Source: Silene latifolia
Taxonomy: Eukaryota > Streptophyta > Magnoliopsida > Caryophyllales > Caryophyllaceae
Reading direction: 5' to 3'
NCBI RefSeq assembly: GCF_048544455.1
Contig: NC_133537.1
Span: 153,586,058 to 153,650,057, forward strand
DNA length: 64,000 nucleotides
The translations under genes were made by a program, and so were the position numbers. The notes under the pieces are model-generated. The model searched no databases. It was not told the origin of the DNA and saw only the letters and a list, made by a program, of their open reading frames with translations. The first letter of the stretch is position 1. Each line of letters opens with the position of its first letter. Positions 36,685 through 49,462 of this stretch are shown piece by piece.

Positions 36685-38260
36685 ATGGCAAGGACAAAAG
36701 GAGCAACAAAGGCACCTAAGGCAAAAGCACTCTCAACAAGACAAAAATGTCTTCAAGCAAAGAAAGCCTCATTGGCTATGGTGGTAGCTAGTTCAAACTT
36801 GGAAGTTCAACAACAACAACCTCCCTTGGAAGCAACAACATCAACAACTCCGGAAATTGCTCAATTATCAAACTATCCGGAGGTAATTTTCATTTCTAAC
36901 TCTCATAGGGATACATTTGCCAAGTATGCTAGAAAATCCTTTCTATCCACCAAATTTCATATGTGAAGATGCCTTGAACAAATTGGGTGTCCTTGAACAA
37001 ACAAAAGCCTTATTTGAAGCCATGGGGTTGGGAAAATTGTTTGCTACAAGAGAATTGACATACCCCTCCCTTACCTTAGAATTCTTGAGTTCTTTGAAAG
37101 TTACTAAGGTAGAGACTAGAGAAAACATCGAGTTCCGCCTTGCTAATGTGAGTAGGCGCATCACCTTTGATGAATTGGGTAAAGCATTGGGTCTTAGTGA
37201 TTGAACTAGTTATTACAAGAATCCCGAAAAGTATGACCCCGCTCCTCTTTGGGAGGCGATTTCCGGGAGGAAATTTGAGAACTATCATGCTAGTCGCGCT
37301 CTATTAGTCCACCATCCGGGCATTAGAGTGTGGCACAAGGTCATCGGGAATACTATCATTGCAAGAAAAGACACTAACCACTTTACCAAGCTCGATTGTG
37401 TTCTACTTGAGTCGGCCTTAAACATTGGAAGGGAATTCACCAAGCCTTACAATTCTCTAAGGCTTTTGGTGGAAAGATGGCTAAATGTTGATTGTGGAAA
37501 GCAAGGCACCAATTTTATTGTAAATGGAGGTCTAGTCACTCTTTTGGCTAAGTACTTTGATCCGAATTTCAACAAGGATAACAAGTATGTGGCGAAAAAG
37601 GGGGGTCATCTCATTGACATGGATGCCATGATTAACAAGTACAAGTGGGTTACCCATAATCCTATTGACACCAAATATGGGTGGCTCACCAATAAGGCTA
37701 GATCTTTTACTTTGCCTTCCAAGATATTCCGTTTGAGTGTCCATCGGACCAACTACCTTCTTCCCCTCTCAAAAGAAGCCGAATACATCATCCGTCAACA
37801 GAGGGGTGAAATTGAAATGCCCTCCTCCTCCATTGTCACACCACCTTATCCATTCAAGTATCAAGAGTTCAAACCCGAAGGTGTTAAAGCAAGCAATGAC
37901 TACATGACTCTACTTATGCAAGAGATGCACAAACAAGCTTTTAAGGATCGGGAAGATGCATACTTAGCCCAATATCCACCCCTCTTTCATTTAGCTAGGC
38001 AAGGACTACTTGATCCTTCATGTCCTTTGCCTAGTTGGGCGGATAGGGAAGTCTTCTTTCCAAGTGCATCTAGGGGTGAGATTCCGGGTGACGATGAGGT
38101 TGTCGGTGATGAGGTTGTTGATGATAGCATTGATGAAGAGGCTAATGAAGAAGAAGAAGAGGATGATGAAGGAAGTGAGCAAGGAAGTGAAGAGGGAAGT
38201 GAAGATGAGTCCACTTCTATTGAGGAAGATGATGACAATGATGATATGGTGGAAGACTAG
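36685..38260 (+). pseudogene. Athila-type 3' ORF of E (ORF1/env-position protein), broken
   Basis: Begins MARTKGATKAPKAKAL. It shifts frame near 36955, resumes as EDALNKLGVLEQTKAL and LTYPSLTLEFLSSLKV, meets an in-frame TGA at 37202, then runs open to 38260. The LTLEFLSSL...FRLANVSRRITFDELGKALG pattern resembles the plant-specific Athila ORF family of unknown function (Pfam ATHILA family; recalled, not searched). The C-terminus has DAYLAQYPPLFHLARQGLLD, shared with G at 63135-63797, then an acidic D/E/S tail (38085-38258). No signal peptide or clear membrane segment is visible, so a true envelope role is unsupported. Confidence 0.68.
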
Positions 38261-40239
38261 CAAGCTTTGGAGGCTCCTACCCTCTTGAGGTTTGTCTACT
38301 TCTTTCTTTGTTTTATTTATTTTATCTTGATCATGGTTAGAGAGTCCTAGCAACATAGAGGACTAACACCTCAGCCCCATTGAGGTGTTCTTATTTCATT
38401 GTTCCCACTTTTGAAAATCCAAAATGACAATTTAGTTACATGCATTGCATCTTGTGTGCATGAACTACTGCCAACTTTAGGACACTAGAAATAATGGCTA
38501 TCTCGGTTTGGGGAAGTACATGCATACGCAACGGGAGGTAATCTAAATTACGCTCTCCGTCATAAACAAAAACCCATACATCATGTAGTGTAGTATAATA
38601 TAACTTGCATTTAGTGTAGAATTCATGCATCATGTTTGCATGATTTCCCATCATTTTGGCCATTGAGGACAATGCCCATATTAGTGTCGGGATGGGGAAT
38701 TCTAACTTAGCTTTTATTCAAAAATCCAAAAAAATCAAAAAATTTCGAAAAACCACAAAAATTTGAAAAATTTGAAAATCCAAAAACAAGTTTATTTCCT
38801 TTGTAGTGTAGTCATGTATATATTGTTGTATATATATTGTGTTTGTTTTATCCTTGTTCACATTGATTGACTACGCCACATCCGAGACATGAGGATATTG
38901 AAGACCGCATGGTATGATCTTTCCAATCTCCTTTTTCTTCTTTATGTTAATGACTATGTGGCTTTATTTTGATTGATGCGGTATAACAATGTGAACTTAG
39001 GACTTGCATTTAGTTTATATGTCATATTAGTTGGTAGAATCATTTGCATTAGGATGTTTATATGCTAGTTGCACCATGACATGTAGTTTGCATGTTAGAA
39101 AAATTTTGCGAAACCGTCTACTTGGGAAGCTTGACAAGTGTATATAGACTCTAGTAGATGCTTTTTCTTCTTAAGACTTTGCTTGTTAGAATACTTGTAA
39201 AAGACCCTAGGATGTGTCATGCTAGTATCCTTTGACCATGGATTAAGGCCTAGTCAAGAGTACCTTGTGGTGTGATAACTCCTTGGCTACCGTTTATTCC
39301 AAGGTGACCCTTGAAACCATGCATCCATCCATCATCCATGTTCTACCACATTTTTGTCATCAAAGGGAATGGGCACAAAAAGAAATCAATTTGAGTTCAA
39401 TGAAATGAAAAGTGAAAGAAAGTTTGCAAAAATTGCATCAAGTGAAAAGAGGAGCAAAAATAGAACTCCTAAAGCTTCAAATATAAGGCATCCTCACTAC
39501 ATATGGGGTGACTTTGAAAATGTTCAAAATAAATGCAAAGAAAAGTTGAAAGTTGTCAAGTGTTGAAATGCCAAAAATCAAAAAAGAAATGGCAAGAAAG
39601 TGTTCTCAAATGTCAAATGCCACAAGAAATTGGGGGAAAAAAACAACAACAAAGCAAACTCCCAAAATGAAACTCAAATATCTATTAATCCCTTTATCCA
39701 TCGTATCCATTTTTGTGCATGGTAGAGAGGGGACGACCCTTCTTCTTGTCTAGGCAAGAGGGGGAATTCCGCGATCCTCCAGTGTTTCTAACACCATAAG
39801 GAGCCTACTCTTGACAAAAGCATTTAACGATTGAGGACAAAGGTACCCTAGCTTGACACAACTTGGAGGTGATTTATTGGTATCCTTCTAGGCTTAGTAG
39901 TTTGAAGAAATTGCATCTATGAAGGAATGTGTACCCTTGAATTGCTTCCCTTGTAGATAATTTCCGCCCCTTAGATGAGGAAAGTCGCTATTCTTTTGTA
40001 GATGCATCCATTACTTGTTTTGTGTGCTTAATGTTTGGATGTGTCGCCATTTTGGCAAGACCCACCTTGCCTTGCAAGAAGGCATCCTACCTCATGGTTG
40101 TCTTGTTGTGAGTTGAAGGAGCGGAGTGAGACCCGCAAATTGTCTCATATCGGCTATGTTATTAGGTTAGTTTAAATAATGGTCCTAGTCTTTGTCAACT
40201 CTTTACTCGGGACGAGCAATGGTTTGGTTTGGGGATATT
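38261..40239 (+). other. 3' untranslated region of E
   Basis: No gene seen. Shared, in reverse orientation, with 61038-63060 of element G (for example the passage around 39930-40130). It contains GTGTCGGGATGGGG, AAAATTTGAAAAATTTG runs and ends with the polypurine tract GGTTTGGTTTGGGGATATT before the 3' LTR. Confidence 0.7.
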
Positions 40240-40590
40240 TGATGTGATAATAATTAGAGCATATTTAGTCCCCGAATTAGCCTTGTTCCCATGCTTTTTA
40301 GTGCATATTTGGGTCATTTATTGTCTTTAGTTCTTTGTTTTGCATATTCTTTGAGGTTTTGTGTCCTTGGTAGGAAATGAGTGCAAACCTTGCATTTTCA
40401 TGGCAAAATGAGGCTAAATTGATTGAATTCAATGACCAAGCATCAAGGAGAGACAAGATTATAAGGCCTTTGTACATACTATAGTAGATGGGCAATGATG
40501 AGAAAAGATCCTTGCATCCCCGAGGAAATCCTCAAGGATTTTATGAAGAAAAAGGAAGAAAAGAAGAAGGAACGAGACTGCCTAACAATC

Positions 40591-40754
40591 CGTGCGTCTT
40601 CCCCTGAAGACGCCCGTCCCTCACCCACAATCCAAGCGTCTTCCTCCACAAGACGCCCGGGCAGAATCTCCAGAAGACGCCCGTCTTCACCCCCTGGACG
40701 CCCGTCCAGAAGCTGCCAAATCCGCCCGTCCCGTGCTAAAGACGCCCGGATTCC
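40591..40754. repeat. GCGTCTTC/GAAGACGC array in E 3' LTR
   Basis: Same array as 31073-31236, with a few substitutions that break palindromes (CCAAGCGTC, CCACAAGACGC). Confidence 0.85.
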
Positions 40755-40810
40755 CAGACAGTCCCATTTCGTCTTCTACAAGCTTCAAGGAAAGATGCAC
40801 ATCTTTTTCT

Positions 40811-40894
40811 AGAGACCGGAGTCTCCCTAGAGACCGGAGTCTCCCTAGAGACCGGAGTCTCCCTAGAGACCGGAGTCTCCCTAAGAGACCGGCG
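40811..40894. repeat. 18-base minisatellite in E 3' LTR, four units
   Basis: Four AGAGACCGGAGTCTCCCT units plus a partial one. Confidence 0.9.
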
Positions 40895-42046
40895 ATTCCT
40901 CAACAAGGGACTTAATCGTCATTTAAGCCCTTAGTTAACCCTAATTCATGCACCTAATCCCCACTATATATAAGAAGAGCATGTTCTTCTTAGCAATCTT
41001 TAGAGTAGTTAATATCAATCAAATCTCTCTTTAATCTTGTAATCAACATTTAATCAAGTTTTAATACAAATTTTATTTCCTTAATCTCTCTCTTGTTCAT
41101 CCTTTATTTTGGGTAATTGAAGATTATTTGGGTTATTATTGGGAGATTGACAACCTTCCAATCAAGCATCAAGTACTTCTTTTATTCTTTGCTTTATTAT
41201 TGGAATCATTAGTAGGTATAATTCTCTTAATCCCTTTTTAATTATTGTTAATCACTTTCATTTATTCATCATGTTTCACTTTGTTGGTATGATTGACAAC
41301 CTTGCTAGCATGTTCAATATGATAATGAGTGGGTAGTTTCCTTAGCTAGGGTTAATGGGTAATTAGGGGAAACCAACATGGGGAATGATTCATGCTTAAA
41401 TTAATATGCTTTCATAGTTTATTTGCTTGCTTGTTGTGATCTCAACTTATGCACATGTTATGTTTGATGAAATGCTAAGCCTATGAATCCTTGCATTTAC
41501 TACCATCACCTATCTTTTCAATAAGACTTGTAAGACATAAACAACTCGAGTCTCATTAGACCATGCATATTGTTGAGTAGGGAAGATTAAGTCGACTTGT
41601 AGGTGTTGTACAATCTAATCGATTCGGCTCCGGGACCCAAACTTTCCTAGGATTGTAAGATATAAACCAACTCGATCCATCACAACAATAATTGCATGCT
41701 TATAACTTGAGAATATGTTTGTATGATCAATTCCCATGAATCCCCTATGACCCCATGACACCCTAGTGCCTTTTATCAATTGTTTACATCCCTTTTAATC
41801 CATCTTGCTTGTTTGCTTTCATTGCTATTTAGTTTAGTGATCTTTTAATTCAAACCCCAATTGTGACACCCTTAGACACCACTAGTTGCAATAGAAATCT
41901 CATCTTAATTCCCGTCCCTTGGGATCCGACCTTTACTTGCCTCTTTACTAATTGTAGAGTTGTTGGTGAAGTTGTAAATTGTGTTTTGGTCTAGGTGCTC
42001 CTAACGACAAGTACTGAAAACGAAACCCCACGAGGGAACACGACCA

Positions 42047-42051
42047 AAGTC
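42047..42051. repeat. Target site duplication of E, right
   Basis: AAGTC directly after the terminal CGACCA of E. Confidence 0.93.
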
Positions 42052-42507
42052 ACACATCGATGTTATAGCTAATGCTAATGTAACATTGGGCTAATGAAGT
42101 CAATGTTATAGCTGAGCTAATATAACGTTGAGTTACGAGGTAAGGATAATGTTTAAAGTTATAGCTGGAGTACTATAACATTGAATGGTTAATGCTAACA
42201 TCATAGCTGGAGTACTATAACATTGGTTGCTTATACTTGTTTCAGATGTGGTGTTGTGTTCAGTTATTAAATGACATTGTGTTTGCATATATATTTGATT
42301 ACTCTTGTTCATATGATAAGTAGGATGGTCAGTTATACTATCCTGTGAGTTGAGTCGTGATGTTGTTCACGCATGTTAGTACAGTCGGTCATATTGTACA
42401 TTTGTTATTGGCTAGTTTGAATAGATTACGGTAGTTACGGTTATGTGCTATCGGAATGAACCAAAGCCACCCGTTGATGCGGGGTTTATTTGATCTATGT
42501 TCGGGAT

Positions 42508-42722
42508 TGGGCAGAGGCAGTGGTTATACGCTCTGTTCCCCGAGTGTCGTTCGGTGTACGGTCATTGCACCGAGAGTCTGGCAAGGTCTTAAACACATAG
42601 GCAGTGGTTATACACTATACATAGTACCGATGGAGGCAGTGGTTATACGCTCCATCAGCTAGAGGCAGTGGTTATACGCTCTGGCAAGTTAGAGGCAGTG
42701 GTTATACGCTCTAACGGGCGTT
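42508..42722. repeat. GGCAGTGGTTATACGCTC repeats in D 5' LTR
   Basis: Five copies of GGCAGTGGTTATACGCT with variable spacers. The bases after each copy tend to complement the bases before it (GATGGAGGCAG...GCTCCATC; TTAGAGGCAG...GCTCTAA), so each unit can form a hairpin. Partner at 49463-49677. Confidence 0.82.
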
Positions 42723-43338
42723 CGCTCTATTTGCTACGCTTGATTGCTAGCTTTGTGCCCTCTGTTGCTGTAGATTGTGTGTTACCGTGTTTGCTATGCT
42801 TTAATGCTAGCTTTGTGTCTTAGGTTGTTGTGGGTCGTTTTTCGCTACTAGTCTTGTAAGTGTTCATGGTCTAGTGGTTGCATATGGTCTAGGTTTGCAT
42901 GTTTGCATCCGTCTAAGATTGATTAGTCTCTGTAATTTTGTGTTGGGTTTCATGAGTGTAGATGATCTCACATGTTTACTTTTTATGCCTTTCAATTGTT
43001 ATTGATTGTTGATTATGTTCAATTATTTTAAACATGACTGGGAGAGCATCTAGTTTCTCCCGACTGATTGTCGACCCCCATTCTCAGGTTGTTCAGATCG
43101 TCGTTGACCGGTTGATGCTTGCTTTGGAAAAAGTGTGGAGCGAGCTTAGTAAATTGTTTAGGAATTTTTTTTTCTGTTTTAGAACCCTTTCAATAATGTA
43201 TTAGTTTGGTTTGGCTTTAGTAATGGTCCGGATTCGGTCAGGTGTTTCCGCCACCTAGGCCCATTTGTTATCACATACTCTGATAATATCTTTATGTCAT
43301 ATGTTTTTCCTTTGATTTATAATCCGGGTTGTTACAGT

Positions 43339-43350
43339 TGGTATAAGAGT
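43339..43350 (+). other. Primer binding site of D (tRNA-iMet type, degenerate)
   Basis: TGGTATAAGAGT, two bases after the LTR end; differs from TGGTATCAGAGC at two positions. Confidence 0.7.
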
Positions 43351-43531
43351 GAACACGCTCCCAACTCTCTCTTAGTTAATGACTAAAATAAATGACCTAG
43401 TTAATGAGTGAGAGTAAATGGGGTAGAAACCAATAGGATTGGTTGGTTTTCTTATGTTTGTAAAGTGTATGAGTAGTTGTTTGGAGTGGTACTTAGGTTC
43501 TACCACTTATAACGGAATTTCGTTCTTGCAG

Positions 43532-46500
43532 ATGGTGCGTAACGTGAATGGTGAGACTGATGCTGACTGCATCAGGAGACTTGAGGCCGCTCTAGCATCT
43601 ATGGCCGAAGGTTTCACTAATCACCTCAATAACAACAATAACAACAACAACAACAACCATCCGCAACCGACTATGTTTGATCGCTTTGCTCGTCAATGTC
43701 CTCCGACTTATGATGGTGTAAATGATCCTACTGCTTTGGAGGCTTGGATTCAGGAGATCGAGAAGTTGTTCCTCGCTACTGGATGTCCTGAGGATCAGAA
43801 GGTGGATATCGCCACCTATTATCTGAAGGATGAGGCCGACAACTGGTGGGCTCTTGCTAGAGCTGGTCTTGAAGTTCAGCGAAGATATGGTTAGGCTGTT
43901 TTCTCTGAGGCTCTGAAGAAAAGGTTTGATCCCGAGGAGATGTGTTGGCAGAAGGAGCAGGAGTTCCTTCATCTACAGCAAGTTTCCATGATCGTTGAGG
44001 AGTACACCAACAAGTTCGTGAAGCTATCACGTTTCATTACTTCTGTGGCTATGGACGAGGTTTCGAGGACTCATCTCTACGAGAAGAATCTGGCTCCTAA
44101 AGTCCGGACTACTATGTCTGGTATTCCTTCAACTTCTTTCCAGCAGGCTTACGATTGTGCTCTTAGCATTTATGATTCGGTTCTTGCTGCCGAGGCTGAG
44201 GAGAGTGCAAAGAGTAAGTTCGTGAAGAGGCCTTATGTTGCTCCTAGTGCTCCCCATAAGAAGCAGAAGTTCGATGCTCGTCCGACTGCTTCCCGTGATC
44301 AGAACCAGTTCAAGAAAAATGAGTGGTGTTTTCATTGCTGAAAGGCTTACCACCCGGGTACGAGTTGTGCTCCTGGTACTTCTATCACATGTTTCACGTG
44401 CAAAGCTCCGGGACACAAGGCTGTTGATTGTCCCCAGAAGCCTAAGTTTGATGCTCCTAAGGTTGATGCTCCGAAGACTGGTCGTGTGTTCGTTATGAGT
44501 CGTGCTGAGGCAGATGCTAATCCAGACGTGGTTACGGGTACCTTTCTCGTTCACTCTTTATCTACTTTTGTTCTTTTCGATACGGGTGCGTCGATGTCTT
44601 TCGTATCAGAATCCTTTTCCGTCCATGATGGACTCACTTCTTCATCATCCATTCATACCTCCATATCCCTTCCTACGGGTGAGATTGTTTCTTGCTCCGT
44701 TCTTTTCAAGGATGTACCTGTCAGTATTGCAGAGGCGATTCTTCCTGCCGATCTTGTCCAATTCAAACTCGGAGAGTTTGATGTGATTTTGAGTATGGAT
44801 TGGTTATCTCGCTATGACGCTAGGTTTCTGTGTCATGATCAGAAGATCGTGCTTAAGAGTCCTACAAGTTCAAGGGTTTCTTATCAGGGAGTTAAGGTTA
44901 CACCTACAGTCAAGTGGGTTTCTGCTTTGAAGATGGTTAACATGGGTAGAAAGGTTCATCAGATCTATCTATGCAGTGTTCAGGGTGTTTCAGTTGAGCC
45001 TAAGTTAGAGGATATACCTGTGGTTAGGGAGTATCCCGATTTTTTTCCTAAGGATCTACCTGGTATTCCTCCTGAGCGAGATGTAGAATTCTCGATTGAG
45101 TTGCTGCCTGGAACTGGTCCCATTTCGAAAGATCCTTATCGTATGGCACCAGCTGAGTTACAGGAACTCAAGAAGCAACTTGAGGAAATGATCGCTAAGG
45201 GTTTTATCCGACCGAGTGCTTCGCCGTGGGGTGCTCATGTTTTGTTCGTTAAGAAGAAGGATGGTAGTATGCAGTTGTGCATTGACTACCGTGAGCTGAA
45301 CAAGGTTATCATTAAGAATAAGTATCCTTTGCTGAGGATCGAGGACTTGTTTGATCAGCTCCGTGGTGCTAGTGTGTTCTCTAAGATCGATTTGAAGTCA
45401 GGTTACCATCAGATCCCAGTTAGGAATGAGGATATTCTTAAGACTGCTTTTCGTTCGAGGTATGGCCACTATGAGTTCGTGGTGATGCCGTTTGGGTTGA
45501 CGAATGCACCTGCCATTTTTATGGATCAGATGAACCGTACTTTCAGCGAGTATTTGGATAAGTGTGTCGTGGTGTTCATAGACGACATACTAATTTACTC
45601 GAGAGACGAGGCTGAGCACGAGAGTCATCTTCATGTTATATTGCAGACTCTGCGTAAGCAGAAGTGGTATGCTAAGTTCTTAAAGTGCGAGTTTTGGCTA
45701 AGGGAAGTCACCTTCTTAGGTCATGTGATATCTGGCGATGGAGTTATGGTTGATCCATCGAAGATTCGAGCTGTGGTTGAGTGGGAATGTCTGAAGAATT
45801 TGAACGAGATTCAGAGTTTCCTTGGTCTTGCTGGGTATTATCATTGGTTTGTACATGATTTCTCTAAGATCACGAGACCGATGACTCATTTAATGAAGAA
45901 GGAATCCAAGTTCATTTGAACTGGGGCTTGTGAATCTGCCTTCCAGGAGTTGAAGAAAAGGTTGACTACCGCTCTTGTGTTGACTCTACCAGAAGAGGGC
46001 GTTGTGTTCGATGTTTTCTGCGATGCGCCGAAGTTTGGGTTGGGTTGTGTCTTGATGCAGAAGGGTAAAGTTGTGGCTTATGCTTCCCGCCAGTTGAAAG
46101 TTCACGAGATGAACTACCCGACTCACGATCTTGAGTTAGCAGCAGTGGTGTTTGCACTTAAGCTGTGGCGATACTATTTGTATGGGTCTCTTGCAACATT
46201 TATACGGATCATAAGAGCTTGAAGTATATCTTCACTCAGAGAGATCTTACCATGAGGCAGAGACGATGGTTGGAGCTGCTTAACGACTATAAGATTGAGC
46301 TGCAGTATCATGAGGGTAAGGCAAACATGGTTGCTGATGCTTTGAGTCGCAAGGTGTGTCATGCTATGAGATCTGTGTTGGTGTTTCCCTAAGACTTGAG
46401 TCGCGAGTTCCAGAAGATGAGCCTTGAGGTAGTTCTTCCTGGTACTTTAGATTTGAGTGCGATGGTTGCTGAACTCGAGATCTTTCATGAGATCCGAGTT

Positions 46501-47907
46501 AAGCAAAGAGAGGATGAATTCTTAGAAGGAGTTTGAGTCGCTATAAGAGAAGGACGTGCCAGAGACTTCGACGATGGACCTGATGATGGTCTGCGGTTCC
46601 AAGGCCATTGGTGTGTACCTAGCTGTGAGGTCTTAAAATGTAAGATTCTCAAGGAGGCTCATAGTACTCCCTATTCGGTTCATCCTGGTGGTGATAAGAT
46701 GTACAAGGATCTGAAGCTACAGTTTTGGTGGCCGGGTATGAAGAAAGAGATCGCCGAGTTTGTGAGCCGTTGCCTGATCTGTCAGAAGGTCAAGTTCGAA
46801 CATCAGAGAGCTGGTGGTCTACTACAACCGTTGGAGATTCCCACATGGAAATGGGATTCGATTTCGATGGACTTCGTTATGGGTTTACCGAGGTCGTCGA
46901 GAGGAATGAATGCGATTTGGGTAGTGGTTGATCGTTTTACTAAGGTCGCACATTTCATTCCAATGAAGGAGACTTGGAGTCTTGAGGAACTAGCGAATGC
47001 CTATCAGCGTGAGATCATTCATCTTTATGGGGTTCCTAAGGTTATCATCTCCGACCGTGGTCCGAGGTTTTGTTCTCAGTTTTGGAAGAAGCTGCAGTTG
47101 GCTTTGGGTAGTGAGCTTAAGATGAGTACGACTTTTCATGCGGCAACTGATGGTCAGACTGAGCGTACGATTCAGACGCTTGATAATATGTTGCGAGCTT
47201 GTGCTTTGGAGTTTCAAGTTAGTTGGGAGAAGAGTTTACCGCTTGTAGAGTTCTCCTACAACAACAGTTACCAAGCTAGTATTCAGATGGCTCCGTTTGA
47301 GGCACTTTATGGAACGAAGTGTCGTAGTCCTTTGTGTTGGGACGATTCTAGTGAGGCTGTCGTTCTTGGCCCAGAGTTGGTTCAAGAATCGATTGAGCAA
47401 GTGAGGTTGATCCGCGAGAAGCTTAAGGCAGCCCAGGATCGACAAAAGACGTAAGCAGACGTGCGGCGTAGGCCGATTGAGTTTGAGGTGGGCGATAAGG
47501 TTTTTCTTAAGGTTTCGCCGATGAAAGGTGTTAAGAGATTTGGGCTTAAGGGCAAGCTTAGTCCTAAGTACATTGGATCGTATGAGGTACTCGAGAGAGT
47601 TGGCGAGGTAGCCTATAGGTTGGCTTTACCTCCGAATCTGTTGAAGGTTCACGTTGTGTTCCATGTATCGCAGTTGCGTCGTTATCGCAGTGATCCTTCT
47701 CAAGTTCTACAGGCTGATGTTATCGAGGTTGAGACTAACCTGACATATGAGGAAAAACCCGTTCGTATTTTGGAACGTCAGGAGAAGAGGTTAAGAAATA
47801 AGGTTGTACTTTTGGTTCAGGTTCTGTGGAGGAGTCAGAAGTTCGAACAAGAGACTTGGGAAACCGAAGCGTCTATGCGAGAGAAGCATCCACATCGTTT
47901 CGAGTAA
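43532..47907 (+). pseudogene. gag-pol polyprotein of D (gag, protease, RT, RNase H, integrase, chromodomain)
   Basis: A single frame from ATG 43532 (MVRNVNGETDADCIRR). Gag carries YYLKDEADNWWALA and a CCHC knuckle at 44390-44431 ([14 protein letters not shown]). Protease has DTGAS at 44579. Reverse transcriptase covers about 45090-45720, with [14 protein letters not shown] and the catalytic FIDD at 45575-45586. RNase H covers about 45990-46350 ([26 protein letters not shown]). Integrase has a zinc-binding HHCC (46659-46782) and catalytic D46870, D47053, E47161 with exactly 35 residues between the last two. A GDKVFLKVSPMKGVKRFG segment and a chromodomain-like end (WRSQKFEQETWETEASMREK) follow. 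Damage: in-frame stops at 43892, 44339, 45917, 46390, 46534 and 47452, and a one-base loss near 46185. The domain order and the C-terminal segment fit the Tekay lineage. Confidence 0.95.
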
Positions 47908-47939
47908 TGTAGTTCTCTTATCAAGTTTCGAGGACGAAA

Positions 47940-47960
47940 CTTCTTTTTAGGGGGTTGGAT
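47940..47960 (+). other. Polypurine tract of D
   Basis: GGACGAAACTTC lies just upstream, and TTTTTAGGGGGTTGGAT ends directly before the 3' LTR TG, as in plant chromoviruses. Confidence 0.75.
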
Positions 47961-48391
47961 TGTAACACCCCTAATTTCCGTAATATAATTCTTTAATTTT
48001 ATTTTCCCATATTTCATATTTTATTTTCTGGGAAAATATCCGTCTCTTGTCTTTTTAGCTGTTGGGTTCGAAAACGGTGAAGACCCATTATTTTCTTGGG
48101 TTTCACGTGATTTTTTGTGTTTATGGGTGAATTTTGGGCCTAAGCTTAGAATAAACCCATGAGTTTCTCTATAAATAAGAAGGGAAACCAAACCCTTACT
48201 TTTCTTTTCTCAAAACCCTAAACCTAATTCTCTCCTCCTCTTTCCTCCCTTGCTGGCGTGAGATCCACCCTCTCTAGGGTTTCGTGCCGCACCTCCTTCC
48301 TCCTCCCTTCATCATCTTTCGTGCTTAGATCGATCCTATTCCTTGGATCCATCTATCTTCTTCGTAAGTTTTAAGTTTTCGCGTAGTTTTT

Positions 48392-48477
<86 letters not shown>

Positions 48478-48860
48478 ATATTTATTAGTTTCGTTATCCT
48501 TGGCACGTGGATGATTTTATAAAGGCGTGGAAACTGCACTTGGAGAAGACATCTATATCGTGGAAGACGATCTCTAGGGTTTAATTCGCTAATAAGGTAA
48601 CTAGGTGTTTTCTTTTAATTGTGTTTATGCCAATTGATGTAATTTACATGATTTAATAATTGACTTGTGTAATTAGAACGTGTTTGATTGTTAATTTTCA
48701 TGTTTAATTGTGTTTTTGTGTTTACGTGTATGTTTTATTATTAAAATTACAGAACGTATCTTGTCTATGCTCCGTTTGGGTATTTGGGGCGTGCGGCTAG
48801 GGTTCCTAATGGAAACCCTAGTGGCGGCTTGGTGGTGAATTATGTGAAGGCCTAAAGTTA

Positions 48861-49172
48861 TGGCTAAACTAGTATAACCTTGAGATTATGGCTCAATGTT
48901 ATAGCTGGGTTGGTACAACTCTGAGGTTGTGATAAAGTTATAGGTGGAGCCGTATAACTTTGAGATTATAGCTCGATGTTATAGCTGGGCTACTATAACT
49001 TAAGTCACACATCGATGTTATAGCTAATGCTAATGTAACATTGGGCTAATGAAGTCAATGTTATAGCTGAGCTAATATAACGTTGAGTTATGAGGTAAGG
49101 ATAATGTTTAAAGTTATAGCTGGAGTACTATAACATTGAATGGTTAATGTTAAAGTCATAGCTGGAGTACTA
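48861..49172. repeat. GTTATAGCTGG...TATAAC repeats in D 3' LTR
   Basis: Around eight loosely spaced copies of GTTATAGCTG(A/G)(G/C)... followed by (A/T)CTATAAC or TATAAC(A/T)TTG, which can pair as short hairpins. In the 5' LTR the same series is split by E (30593-30717 and 42052-42226). Confidence 0.75.
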
Positions 49173-49462
49173 TAACATTGGTTGCTTATACTTGTTTCAC
49201 ATGTGGTGTTGTGTTCAGTTATTAAATGACATTGTGTTTGCATATATATTTGATTACTCTTGTTCATATGATAAGTAGGATGGTCAGTTATACTGTCCTA
49301 TGAGTTGAGTCGTGATGTTGTTCACGCATGTTAGTAGAGTCGGTTATATTGTACATTTGTTGTTGGCTAGTTTGAATAGATTACGGTAGTTACGGTTATG
49401 TGCTATCGGAATGAACCAAAGCCACCCGTTGATGCGGGGTTTATTTGATCTATGTTCGGGAT

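Larger units (their letters stand above)
30722..42046 (+). mobile_element. Element E: non-autonomous Athila-like element inside D's LTR
   Basis: TGATGTGACC at 30722 to ACACGACCA at 42046, flanked by the perfect 5-bp duplication AAGTC (30717-30721 and 42047-42051). D's 3' LTR shows the empty site AACTTAAGTCACACATCG near 49000. The LTRs are 1788 and 1807 bp. The internal region has a tRNA-Asp primer site, gag-protease, a palindrome array and a separate 3' ORF. No reverse transcriptase, RNase H or integrase lies between 35638 and 36685. Solo LTR F is inserted in gag. The LTRs are very similar, which with the nesting order suggests a comparatively recent insertion. Confidence 0.93.
40240..42046 (+). 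mobile_element. 3' LTR of E
   Basis: 1807 bp, TGATGTGATA to ACGACCA. It differs from the 5' LTR by two extra 18-base minisatellite units, loss of about 17 bases at the TATA box and scattered substitutions. Confidence 0.92.

Noticed and set aside
36685..38260. Envelope glycoprotein gene in E
   Set aside because: Position fits env, but no signal peptide, transmembrane segment or cleavage site is visible; called an Athila-type ORF of unknown function instead.
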